Source of the DNA: Congeria kusceri
Taxonomy: Eukaryota > Mollusca > Bivalvia > Myida > Dreissenidae
NCBI GenBank assembly: GCA_027627225.1
Contig: CM051036.1
Span: forward strand, 39,262,426-39,326,425
Length of the DNA: 64,000 nt
Direction: 5' to 3'
Shown here: piece after piece, positions 10,458 through 21,612 of the stretch
Layout of the letters: every line of letters begins with the position of its first letter
Position numbering within the stretch: the first letter of the stretch is position 1
The notes under the pieces: model-generated
The model's database searches: none
The model's input: the letters and a program-made list of their open reading frames with translations, nothing else
Told to the model about the DNA's origin: nothing
Position numbers and translations under genes: made by a program

Positions 10458-12195
10458 AGTCCCCTACCGGTGAAAACCCCTACTAATTAAACACTGTGCA
10501 ATACCTTCAAATCGCCCTTTATCTGTAGATGTACAAAGTTTTTTTTATTCAAATCCCATTTGTCACTGCAGTATTAAGTTGTTGTTATTTTTTTTTATTT
10601 TAGTAACATTGACCAGACATTCGAGTTACTTTTTGAATTACTGCAGTACTAAACTGACAGAGGGCAATCATATAGTCCATTCTTTCATGATCATATGCTA
10701 TGCTCTTTTCGAATTATAACAGTATTAAGTTTATTTCTATTTTAAGTAACAGTCACGTGACATTTGACCTCTGGTGAAAAATAAAGGGTCGTGTACAATC
10801 CTCACTTTGCTCTGTCTATGTATACACAGTTTCATCAAAGTATCTTCAGTACTTTTTGAGTTATCGCTGGATCCAGGTTTAGGGGACGGGACAGGCAGAC
10901 AGAGTGAGACCGACGGACGAACAGACAAACAGACGCACACAGACGGAGTGCAAACCCACAATCCAATCTGTGTACCAAGTTTCATGAAGTTTCACGATAA
11001 TATCTTATGCACTTTTCAAAATATTGCAGTATTAAGTTTATTTCTATTTTTGAGTAACAGTCACGTGACCTTTGACATCTGGTGAAAAATAAAAGGTCGT
11101 GCATAATTCTCACATTGCTGTTGCTAAGTATACAAAGTTTCATCAAAGTGTCTTCAGTACTTTCCGATTTATCACAGGATCGGGGTTTTGGGGACGGACG
11201 GACAGACAGACACACGGACAAACAGACAGAACGACACACAGACAGATGGCAAACCTATAGTTCAATCTCTGTACCAAGTTTGATGGTCATATCTTCTGTC
11301 CATTTCGTATTATTACAGTATTTAGTTTATTTCTATATTTAGTAACAGTCACGTGACCTTTGACCTCTAGTGAAAAAAAAGGTCGTGCATAATCCTCACA
11401 ATGCCACATTGCCGTTTATATGTATACCCAGTTTCATGGAAATAAGTTCAGTACTTTTTGAGTTATTGCAGGAAACAGGTTTTGGGGACGGACAGACAGA
11501 CGGACGGACAAACATACGGACGAACATATAGAGAGAAACACAGACGGATGGCAAACTTATAGTTCAATCTTTGTACCCAGTTTCATGGTCATATCTTATG
11601 TACTGTTCGAATTATAACAGTATTTAGTTTATTTCTATTTTTAGTAACAGTCACGTGACCTTTGACCTCTGGTGAAAAATAAAAGGTCCTGCATAATCCT
11701 CACATCGCCGTTTATATGTATACCAAGTTTCATTGAAATATCTTCAGTACTTTTTGAGTTATCGCAGGATCCAGTTTGTTTTAGTTTGTTTATTTCTATA
11801 TTTAGTAACAGTCACGTGACCTTTGACCTCTGGAAAAAAATAAAGGTCGTGCCTAATACTCACATTGCCGTTTATATGTATACCAAGTTTCATCGAAGTA
11901 TTTTCAGTACTTTTTGAGTTATCTGATGAACAATATTTTGCGGATGGACATAGTTTATTTCTATTTTTAGTAACAGTCACGTGACCTTTGACCTCTGGTA
12001 AAAAATAAAAAGGTCGTGCCTAATACTCACATTGCCGTTTATATGTATACAAAGTTTCATCGAAGTATCTTGAGTAATTTTTGAGTTATCGCAGGAACAG
12101 TATTTTGCGGACGGACGGACGGACGGACTGACTGACGGACGGACGGACGGACGGCAAACCTATAGTCCCCTCCGGTGAAACACCGGTAGGGGACT
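10458..12195. mobile_element. Foldback/TIR element with periodic non-coding core
   Basis: The left end AGTCCCCTACCGGTGAAAA at 10458 is the inverse of the right end CACCGGTAGGGGACT ending at 12195. The right end also has its own hairpin: tagtcccct, then ccggtg/aaa/cacc, then ggtaggggacta. Between them are about six units starting near 10735, 11035, 11335, 11640, 11790 and 11955. Each has TAACAGTCACGTGACCTTTG, then ggtcgtgc..aat, then a gttatcgcagga stretch; the first four also carry gacggacgg-type runs. The last units are short (about 160 bp against about 300). Reading frames through it are artefacts of the repeats. No clear target duplication is visible, so the superfamily is unassigned. Confidence 0.65.
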
Positions 12196-13257
12196 AACAA
12201 GGGTTCTAATACAAGATTTCTTGAAATGATTGCATGAATATGTCGTCTTTGAATAGTTCTACTCCGCTGCAATACGCGTTTTGAATGGCGCGACAAAATC
12301 AATGCAAACCTGGTCACCGTTGAACACGGCTCGGTGAGAAACCAGACATGTACAACGTTGCACAAGCGAAGTGAATGGAAGCAAGCCTTATCGATCCGTG
12401 TCATGAAAGCCAATGACATGGGTGGGTCGATATTCCTGGAAAGGTCTGCGAGTTTAGAGAGCTGTATCTGAATACAGCTGCTCTCCGATCTGCTGCGTGT
12501 AGTAGACACGTTGAGAAAATTACCAGATGAAAATCGTTCGCTTCCCTATCAGGGGTTAGTATCGAGAAGAAATTTTATCAATAAATATACAATATTAGTT
12601 TAGTTTATCTGTTAAGTAACACGCATGTTATGCAAGCTGCTTCTTAACTGACCAATATATAGCGTAATCTGCAACATTTGTATAAAACATTTCGATAAAT
12701 GGTTGAGTACGGATAGGCTGCGAAGATATTTGGGTCTAACTGTTTTTAAACTCCGATATCAATGTATTTACATATTCTGTTGTTTCTTAGAAGCAAACAC
12801 CAACATTATGTGGTATTTCTGCTGTAACAGTTCGGGCTGCTACGAAAACAAGGCCTAACAATAAGGGATGAAGAATATCAAACTTTCAATTTAAAACGAT
12901 CCATAACAATGATGCACTTAGTCATTGCTATGCTTTATTTAATGGTGTCGTGCAAAGGCCATGCCTAAATTTTAAAACAAAATGCGAACAAGACATGCCG
13001 ATTTGTTATTAGTCACCATACTATTACTTCGCTCATTTCAACTTAGAAATGAGTCTATAAATTTAAAGTACAATGAAAGATATGTATACAATGAAAGATA
13101 TGTAGAATAACTGTGTATTCAAGTACAGTTTGTATGTTTGTTCAGTTCATGTTACTACTGGGTTTTTATCATTTTAATGTGTCTAATTAAGGTCCTTGAA
13201 CATGACCTCTTTATCGGTTGTTGAATAATTGCAAAAATATAGTATATTTAACAGTTC
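12196..13257. other. No gene recognised; weak coding-like stretch near 12300-12560
   Basis: A plus-strand frame near 12320-12560 reads for about 90 codons with one stop (MKANDMGGSIFLERSASLES is part of it), and a minus-strand frame of 150 codons overlaps it. Neither matches a family I know. The minus frame runs into the adjacent repeat, so I do not call a gene. Confidence 0.35.
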
Positions 13258-13530
13258 CTTATTGATCAGCCCAGAGCGGCAGCAGGGGGAACCAAAAAGC
13301 AAGGAGCAGCACTCTGCTATTTAGTTCTGGGTCTTTCCCTACATTGAAGTGGTGATAATGTGGAATTAAAAGGCACAACATTTCCAAAATGTGAATGTGG
13401 AAATAATTCTCACTTCCGTATTTACTCCATGGACAGTGGAACCTTGAACGAGATGTCACGTAGGTAAAGATCTAGAATCAGAACAGTATGCTGCTCAGAA
13501 GGAACTGGTGGGGTCGGACCAGTTGTTTGA
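13258..13530. mobile_element. Short MITE-like element, GGATCTAG/GGAGCAGGG family
   Basis: The left part reads gatcagcccagagcggcagcagggggaacc with caaggagcag and gggtctttccc. The right part reads gtaaagatctagaatc, then tgctgctcag, then ggtcggaccag. The same words occur in inverted pairs at 13663-14555 and 61659-61954, and as fragments near 26290-26350 and 26545-26600. Non-coding. Confidence 0.5.
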
Positions 13531-13662
13531 CAATTACGCACAATTCGGTAAACACAAGGATTTTATCAGTTTAATTCTTCTTATTTTGACATTTTAAAGA
13601 TTTTGAATATGATATCTTCATTCGTAATTGAGTATGTGAAAATAAATGCTCAAGATTTCTTT

Positions 13663-14555
13663 ACGTTGGTCAGCCCAGAGAGCTGTGGCTGGAACCAAAG
13701 AGGAGCAGGGTGCAGCACTCAGTTTGCTCTGGATCTTTCACTATATCACGATTTTACTTGAGCGGGTACAAATTCCGGACTTCTACTTGCCGACTGGTCA
13801 ATATTATTAGAAGGTACACAAATAGTGGTCTGTAATTTAAATAGGTTGCCACTGTGTGTTTCGCGTAATATATATAAATGTGGTAAATTCTCATCGAAAC
13901 TGTGATATGGTTTCAGTTGAGCATCCGATCCAAAAGTTATTTGGAGCAAAGGTATATCGTCCGAAGGTTAAACTAAGAAGTGTTTACGATAATGGAAAAT
14001 GTGGTGCAGAAAACAACCAGTCAATATTAATGCATATCATTTGTACGACATGAGGTATGGTGTTATAAAACTGTAGAACTTTAAATATGTTTAATAATGC
14101 CTTATTTTATTCCATATGTTTTTCATATTACTTCATACTTATATTTCTATTACATTTGTATTTGCAATTGACAACAGTAATGCACCCAGAAATGCGGTGC
14201 ACAAAACAGCCACATGACAGTATTTACCACATTCACTCGTAGAATGGACTTTGGGCAACAGTAGAAAGTTAACTTAATATTGTGCATTGTTCTTGTGCTG
14301 TAGTTTTTTAATTTCAGAGAAATTGAAAACAGACGCTCAGATAGTAATACATCTGTGCCATGTTTTGGCAATTATCCATAGACTTATGTCTTATGTTAAA
14401 TCACCAAATCGCCAGGATCATCAGTACTCGAATTGAACCGGTCGCAATGATATGTAAGAATCGTAGGGACAAATCCTGAACGAATGAGCATTGTGCTACA
14501 TCCTGCTCCTTTTTGGGCTCCCCATTGCTGCCCGTCTCGGCTGATCAACCGAGGA
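13663..14555. mobile_element. Non-coding element with about 50-bp inverted ends, same family
   Basis: The left end (ggtcagcccagagagctg, then accaaagaggagcagggtgc) aligns with the reverse complement of the right end (gatcagccgagacgggcagc, then ccaaaaaggagcaggatgt). Short frames inside (13746-13949, 14150-14371) show no recognisable domain. Confidence 0.55.
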
Positions 14556-15175
14556 ATGTTGAATTTATTTTGAAATTCAATACAGTTGTGCTATTGTTCA
14601 ATGGCAAATTCAGAGACAAGGTTTCGAAATCTTATTTAGAAGCGTTAAATTCATTTAAATCCTAGATTTATCAATTAATATGTATATAAAATATCAATGA
14701 ACTGTTCCGGCTTTCCCCTGCTCCGTTTGAAAAGCACATGGTACCTTTTCTGTTCCTAGTTATTTCCCTAGAATCTATATCAGGTCTCAAATAAAACATT
14801 GCTTTTCCTATGTTCTGATCTGTAGGTACGAAACATGTTTGTTTTTATAATTTTACCTTTCAATTTATGTTTATGTTCTATGGAAAACTTTGTATATGTT
14901 CTTTACAATCAGCATAGAAATTTATATATCTGACTAGTTTTTACGTTTCAATTCACCCTTTTTTCATTCAATAATATATTCACACAATTACTATGAGTCG
15001 AGGTGATTCGGTTTCGGATCGAAAAATATGTACAACGTGAAATAAACACTTAGCTTATGCCTTGTGCGTGTATGTAATTTCATGACCAATGCCATTTATT
15101 TTTATTTTTAAATATAAGCTATTATTCTTCGCAGAAAATGAATCTAGCAACAATAGCCATGAAAACGACATGTGA
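14556..15175. other. No gene or repeat recognised
   Basis: AT-rich sequence. I see nothing beyond short random frames. Confidence 0.5.
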
Positions 15176-15958
15176 TCGCTAGATAGGTGTGTCACAAAAA
15201 AACCGGTATATTGGTTTATTGCAATATTTGATTCTGCAATAAAATATCGCTATATGTATGTCCATACTGATATATTGCATTATTTAAGTGGTCTTTTTAC
15301 AGTTTTGTGTTTTTGTCCTGTTATTATTACCTTGGCTACAAAACTTGTGACTTCATTAAAACAAGCTTATTGTCAGTGATAAACAATTGAAAGCCAGTAT
15401 CATTTTGTAAAGTTAAGTTTTGTAGGGGTGAAGGTCATAAGCCAGGCCATTATAGACTGTACTGGCGACCAAAAACATTCCATTTATGCTTGGTATACAT
15501 GTTTTTTCTTAAAGTTAAAATGTTTATGCTTTATAATACATTAAACCCGAGACATTGTTCAGTTTAAATAAAGAGTGAAATACATACATAGTTTACGCAC
15601 ACAGCCACACAACAAATATACACCATGACTGGAGTACCTGTACATGTAAAAATGACTTTGTATGTAATATAATAAATACAGTGAACAGCTATGACAGTCA
15701 GTTTGAGAGTGTTTCTCATTATTGTCCTGTTTTTCTATCTGCTGTTTATATGTTGCTATTGCTGCGCCTGTCTTCAACATCGGTGAAAAAAATAAAAATA
15801 AACATGCTATAAATATTGCGCTGTTCATAATTATTTTGCTTATAAAATACACAAATACACAGGTCGCAATATATCGCAATTATTATCGTGATAAATTACA
15901 AAATGTCGCAAAATATCGCAATATGGATTTCTAATATCGTGACACCCCTATCGCTAGA
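15176..15958. mobile_element. hAT-like non-autonomous element with 8-bp target duplication
   Basis: The element (15184-15950, 767 bp) begins TAGGTGTGTCAC and ends GTGACACCCCTA, giving near-perfect terminal inverted repeats. It is flanked on both sides by TCGCTAGA (15176-15183 and 15951-15958). An 8-bp duplication and a (T/C)AGGGGTGTCA-like end are hallmarks of the hAT superfamily. Inside are many short gcaatat and atcgcaatat words. The largest frames (106 codons minus at 15559-15879; 70 plus) are not transposase-like. Confidence 0.8.
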
Positions 15959-16951
15959 CAAATTAACCCGTAATGTAAGTTGTCCAGCGTGCGAACACGT
16001 GAGCGAGTCGTCCACTGCACATAATTATATTCAAGAATCACGCGGTTTCAGAGTTGATCCAACATTGTATTTCTTTGCCTTAAACTATAACTGACACTAA
16101 TAGTCACAATATTTGTTACAGTGTGATTGTCGCTACTGCGACATAAACTCCTACATTTAATCATTTATTTTATTGCACTCAAAAGAAACCGAATACGGTA
16201 CTATAATGCCCGCGCATTCCTACTTCCAGGAAACACACGCTTCCTTGTCGGGTCCCAGTAACTGGGAAACCCATGCGAAATGCGATATTTGTGCATAAAA
16301 ATGAGAAAAATCGCACAGAAAGGTTTGCCGATGGGATTTAACGTCGCACCGAAATTTTTGAGCAAGAATCGAACAACGCTGCCGTACAATACACAATGCT
16401 TGGTCTGTTTGCAGTTTTGTCACTATACGGTGAGATTTTATTCATAAAATTAATATGGCGTCTGAAAAATCATTATCAACAGACGCTCATTACACATTAA
16501 ACAGGAAGCGCGAGCATAAAAATCAGATAAAATCCCATAGATTTTTAACAAAGCCCATAGGTTTTTGTGGAGATGAAAAATTATCTCTTCTGGAAAAATC
16601 CTTTCCCAATCACTAGGTCCCTGTAAAAGCGCGGCTATAACATTTCCAGCCCCAAATTCCTTAACACAGCTTTCAAGTCGGATTTCTGTCAAAACCAGTG
16701 TCACACTCTCCCTGTCTAAAAGCGCAGTACATCATATTCCTAATCCCCTGCTTCTGGGTCGGGATCGGCTAGATTCCGCTTCCAGATTAAATCAAATAGT
16801 TTTAGGCATGATAGCAGCCATAAACACGAACCACATTCCCCACAGTTATCTTCTACGCTCACTATCCCCTAACAGGGGAGATCACCGTGAGGAGTTTGGA
16901 ATAAGAATCATAAAGTTACTGGTCAAACGGGCCCGTCCGTTGGTACATCTG
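15959..16951. other. No gene recognised
   Basis: Minus-strand frames at 16201-16423 and 16450-16704 (up to 84 codons) are not recognisable and have no supporting signals. Confidence 0.4.
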
Positions 16952-17931
16952 TACGGTGTTCCGTTAAGGCCACTCGTTGTTTCGCACTCTCGACCTTTGG
17001 ATTAAAAGCGCGAGAACGCGAGAACACGATACGAAATGGCGAGGTTGCGAGATTACGATGCGAGATCGCGAAATTAATATCGCGATCTCGCATTGTTATC
17101 TCGCGCCCTCGCATCGTGTTTTCGCCCTTGTATATCCAAATGTCAAGAATGCGAAAACACGATGCGAGGTTGCGAAATTAATATCGCGATCTCGCATCGT
17201 ATTCTCGCAATTTCGCATCGTATTCTCGCGATCTCGTATCGTATTCTCGCGATTTCGCATCGAGGTTTTCGCACTCTCGACCTTTGAATTACAAGCGCGA
17301 GAACGCGAGAACACGATACGAGGGAGCGAAACCACGATGCGAAAGTGCGAGATTACGATGCGAAATTGCGAAAACACGATGCGATATTGCGAATCTTAAA
17401 ACTAAAATGACTCGTCTGCGCATTTGCAACCGGAAGGCGAGAGTACGATATTACTATCGTTGTTTCGCAATTTCCACCTATGCTCAAGCTAAAACACGAT
17501 GCCAGATCGCGATATTAATTTCGCAACCTCGCATCGTGGTTTCGCAAATTTCGCATCGTAATATCGCACTTTCGCATCGTGGTTTCGCAACCTCGCATCG
17601 TGATTTCGCTCCTTCGTATAGTGTTCTCGCGTTCTCGCGCTTGTACTCCAAAGGTCGAGAGTGCGAAACCGCGGTGCAAAATCGCGAGACTACGATGCGA
17701 GATCGCGAGAATACGATGCAAGATCGCGAGATTAATTTCGCAACCTCGCATCGTGTTTTCGCATTCCCGACCTTGGATATACAAGGGCAAAAACACGATG
17801 CGAGATCGCGATCGTATTCTTGCAATCACGCATCGTGATTTCGCTACTTCGTATCGTGTTCTCACGTTCTCGCGCTTGTAATCCAAAGGTCGAGAGTGCG
17901 AAACAACGAGTGGCATTAACGGAACACCGTA
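16952..17931. mobile_element. CG-rich palindromic foldback element
   Basis: The left end TACGGTGTTCCGTTAA, followed by CCACTCGTTGTTTCGCACTC, is the inverse of the right end finishing TTAACGGAACACCGTA at 17931. Inverted similarity continues inward past gacctttggatta. The interior is built almost wholly from 8-10 base words such as cgcatcgt, tctcgcat and gagaacacgatgcga in both orientations, with several nested palindromes. Stop codons are rare on every strand, so many overlapping frames stay open (repetitive RDRE/NTMR peptides). These are by-products of composition, not genes. Confidence 0.75.
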
Positions 17932-18454
17932 ACCTTACTGTCATTGCAAGAAATACGGCCAACAGAAATCATAGACCTTCATATCTTTTGCTGCCACTAG
18001 CAGATGAACTCCTCCCTAGCTATTGTTAAATAATTAATTTCCAATCACCGATCTTCACAAACACTTCACAATGTTTACCATGTATCGATGTTCTTATTCG
18101 AGTACAATGTTTGGACAAAAACATATGATTGACATGCGTGGAGGCGTTTATAATACTAAAATATACGCTCAAATGCTCATTGGATGTTTTACCAAGCTGT
18201 CTAAGCCAATGTTTGACCTACTTTAGAGACCAATCAAATATGTTGAAGAAGACAAGCGTCAAAAGACCGGAACGAATACAATTTCAAGTATAAGTTGAAA
18301 ACGGCAAAGTGTTCAAATATTATAATAATAGTTTACTAAATGCTTGATCAAGGAATACAACCTAGTTACGAAACGAAGGAAACGAAGACGATTCCGGTAT
18401 ACGAGACCTACTTCAAATGCATTCCATCCATGGCGCTTTCCAGTTTAGTTTAGT
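17932..18454. other. No gene or repeat recognised
   Basis: Ordinary AT-rich spacer after the palindromic element. Confidence 0.5.
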
Positions 18455-18595
18455 TCAAACCTATTTATTTTAGCTCGATTGCATCAAAAGCGTATGGTTT
18501 ATTGAGACACTATCGAGTCCGTTTCCTGGGTAGAACCAGTACTTGGGGTCTTTGGGGGTGATCTTGAGTACGGAATTTAGTTAAGTTGGCTGTTC
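18455..18595. repeat. Dispersed SINE-tail-like repeat
   Basis: The run acctatttattttagctcg, then ttgagacactatcgagtccg, then cctgggtagaacc and ggggtctttggg aligns with 1563-1660 (cccatttattttagct...gagacacgttcgaaatcg...catgggtaaaacg...gtctttg). The tRNA-like head present at 1660-1755 is missing here. Confidence 0.5.
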
Positions 18596-19541
18596 CGAAC
18601 ACAAAGGAGATAGTAAACACCACGTTTTGTTTTGAAAGTGTGTACATCAGGGTTTTTATATCAATTGTACAGTAGTCAAACTAAAGGTGTGAAACTGATA
18701 AAAATGATTTGAAAACGACAGAGAAACATAAAAAATAACGAAGAAAACTGTAAAAAATAGATTTTCTAAGCAAATACTTTTGGTGACTTGAATAACTTCT
18801 GCATCGTGTATTGGTTTTGTGTAACCTAAATCATCTATCGGCTCAGCATATATAATTATGTACAATTTCGACTGTACAATAGAAAACTATTAAGGAGTAA
18901 ACAACTCGCCTAATATGCGTTTTCACTAATGAATCTTCTTAGCTTTTATTCAATTTTTAATAGAAATATATATGGTAAATCGCTTTATTTAATGTTTGAA
19001 TTTATACCACGATTTCTGCTTTAAGATCGTTTTAGTCCTCGTAAATACCTGAATAGTCAATTTTAATTTAAAGTGACTTGTGTTAAATTAAAAGGAACGC
19101 AAAGAATGCCAACATTTTACGGAATTTTCTGTGACAAGTTAAAATTATGTCTGGTGAGCTGTATTCAGTTCAGAAGTCCGCACAAACGAACATATAGCAG
19201 CAATTAAAGCTGTTGAAATTAGTCGTTTATGAAATGTTGTAAAACGATTACAGCGTAGAGTACTGCAGCATAGTAACATCAGATTACGGGTAGTACCAGC
19301 TGATGAATTGTCAAGTTCGCTCTTCAGTGAAGTTTTAGTTTCTTTGTAAATAATTATGTAACAAGTACTTTTTAACAAAATAACACTTTTTTACTTCGCA
19401 TATCCTTTTCAAAGTAAAGCCCATTATTTATATTTAACGACTAAGACATAATTGTACCGATCAAATACGTTATTCACTGCAAGTATGCACAAATCACTTG
19501 CTTTGTTAATTGTTTTCACTGATGACTATATACACAATTCA
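18596..19541. other. No gene or repeat recognised
   Basis: Short frames on the minus strand (up to 77 codons) show no recognisable domain. Confidence 0.5.
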
Positions 19542-19775
19542 GGGCTGGTATTCACAAAGCTCCTAAGGGAAATCTTAACTTAAGTTGTACTTAAGTGAAA
19601 AGTTCAGATCAAATTTTCTATGTGAAACCCAATGATTTCTGTACAAAGAAGGCTGCAATACTAAACATTTGCAACATTTTAATGTTAAAAGACCTATAAA
19701 CGAAACAGCCAGGGACTTAAGGAGTTTTATGAATTTACTAAAGTTTTCCCTAAGGAGCTGTGTGAACACGGGCCC
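19542..19775. mobile_element. MITE, GGGSC..ATTCACAAAGCTCCTAAG family
   Basis: The left end gggctggtattcacaaagct, then cctaagggaa, is the inverse of the right end ttccctaaggagctgtgtga, then acacgggccc. The length is about 234 bp and it is non-coding. The same ends occur at 30506-31297 and 52332-52432, and a right-end fragment (ttaagaatgacttaagaatc, then atgggccc) lies at 20090-20134. Confidence 0.65.
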
Positions 19776-21117
19776 AAAGCACGAATACACAAAATGTTAT
19801 GCAAAGAAATATGTTTATTGAATTTTATTAATGCAACACTTGTTCCATTGTTCATTTTGTTTCCAATAACTGTATTTATTAAGAACCTTAGTATAAAATT
19901 TAAAAAAATATTGAAATACCAAATATTTATAATAAGAATTTCTGCCATAGAAATGCATTGTTTGACGGTTTTGACAGAGAAGTTGCTATATATTTTGAAT
20001 ATATAATTACATTGTATTTTGTAGTTGTTATGCGCATGCTCCAAAGTATTGTGTTCCAAACGCACATTTTAATTTTTAATAATGTTCAACCAAAGTTAAG
20101 AATGACTTAAGAATCTCTGTAAATATGGGCCCAGAATTTACAGTGGTTCACACATCACATTTCTGTCATAGGTCACGCGTCTGTCTCTCGGTCATTTGAT
20201 CGTCGCATTGTCTTACTGAAACCTTTTTATAAACATGTGCATTGTTAACTATTAAAATGATTAGCATACTGTAATTAAAAAACCCACGTCTAAAAACAGT
20301 TTATTAAAACGTATATTGCCAAGTCATAACTGGTCAATTTCAATAACGGTTGCTAAAAATATTGCAACATGTGACCGTATACATTACACCTAAATGTATA
20401 AAACTACAATGACAAAAAGCTCCACTGCGGATAAATCAATAAAACGCGGCGGCCACATGCTAGTGTTAGATGACAATGTTGTATATAAATCATTGCGATA
20501 TTTAAAATAATGCCTGACCAAAGCTTTGTATTCAATGAAATATGTATTTACCACCATGACTCGACCTGGCACGCGCGGTTGCAAATTTCCGTCATTAGCA
20601 ACTAAGCGACACAATTGTAAATGGTGAAATCGATATTACATGCAAAGCACTCGTTTCCATAGCAACATAACAGAGGGTATTGGCAAATTGGAGGACGGAT
20701 AAACGACAAACAAATCATCGTGTATGGACCCAACTAAATATTTGCGAACTGATATTGTGGCCGTTTATATTATATAAATTACTAATGATTTTTTATTTTC
20801 ATATATTATGCTTCTCTCTAACGTTTGCTAATGTTGGACCAGTCCTTTTTGAACCGAGACAGATTGTTGATTGCTATGAACAATCCATTATTGTGACGAG
20901 CATTTTCCATAAACAGAAATAGAGAGCATGTTTAAGTGTGTATTCATCGTTTTTTTATTACGAATTTTACATAAACATTGACCAAAAGTTAAAATTACGA
21001 CTTGTGTACCCTTTATGTAGATCGATCGTAATCGATATATATACGCTTCAATTCGGTCTATATTATCTCGGCATCGTGATTCTTTCGTCCGTACTTCAGT
21101 AAGGCAATGGCATTATA
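19776..21117. other. No gene; MITE right-end fragment near 20090-20134
   Basis: Apart from that fragment I see nothing. Minus-strand frames at 19727-20065 and 20390-20614 resemble no known protein. Confidence 0.45.
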
Positions 21118-21358
21118 TGAGGCGTGTCGTGGGAAAACCGGACTTAATGCATGTGCGTAAAGTGTAGTCCCGGATTAGCCTGAGCAGTCGCACAGGCTGG
21201 TCCAGGACGGCACTTTCCGCCTACAGTGGATTATGGTTAGAAGAGACTTCCTTAAAACAGAAAATACCATAAAAGCGGAAAGTGCAGTCCGCACAGGCTG
21301 ATCCGAGACGACACTTTACGCACATGCATTAAGCACGGTTTTCCCACGACACGCCTCA
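21118..21358. mobile_element. Full palindromic GC-rich MITE (241 bp)
   Basis: The ends TGAGGCGTGTCGTGGGAAAA and TTTTCCCACGACACGCCTCA are perfect inverted repeats, and the pairing continues inward through cttaatgcatgtgcgtaaagt for about 47 bases. Each side then folds again around ggattagcctg.gcagtc.gcacaggct, giving a cruciform-like layout around a core (cagtggattatggttagaag). The flanks are AT-rich (ttata / tatat). Other copies: 1794-3511 (split), 32964-33126, 38801-39028 and 43658-43731. Confidence 0.85.
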
Positions 21359-21425
21359 TATATAGTTTCTTAGTCCGACCAATGTAGCCTAGCCGAGTGT
21401 AAAACGGAATCTTGAAAATGGGCAC

Positions 21426-21612
21426 TGTTTTTACATAGATGTTGACAAACAAATGTGTACGAGTAAGTGAGACACAAGACCGTCATTGCATATATATATA
21501 CATGTATAGACAATAGAATGGCATAGTCATGAGTCCTCCGATACAAAGGTCTGTCTTTACATTTATGTTGACACACAAATGGCACAAATGTTAGACTGTG
21601 ACCCAAGACAAA
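21426..21612. repeat. Two-copy short tandem duplication
   Basis: The stretch ttttacatagatgttgacaa near 21426 and ctttacatttatgttgacac near 21552 are followed by similar sequence (acaaatg.., then gtgagacacaagac or gtgacccaagaca), giving two diverged units about 126 bases apart. Confidence 0.45.

Noticed and set aside
12057..12509. 150-codon minus frame
   Set aside because: It runs into the foldback element's gacggacgg tract (SVRPSVRP) and has no recognisable domain.
16977..17916. Several overlapping 100-184 codon frames on both strands
   Set aside because: They are translations of short self-complementary repeats in all frames, with no domain and low-complexity RDRE/NTMR peptides.
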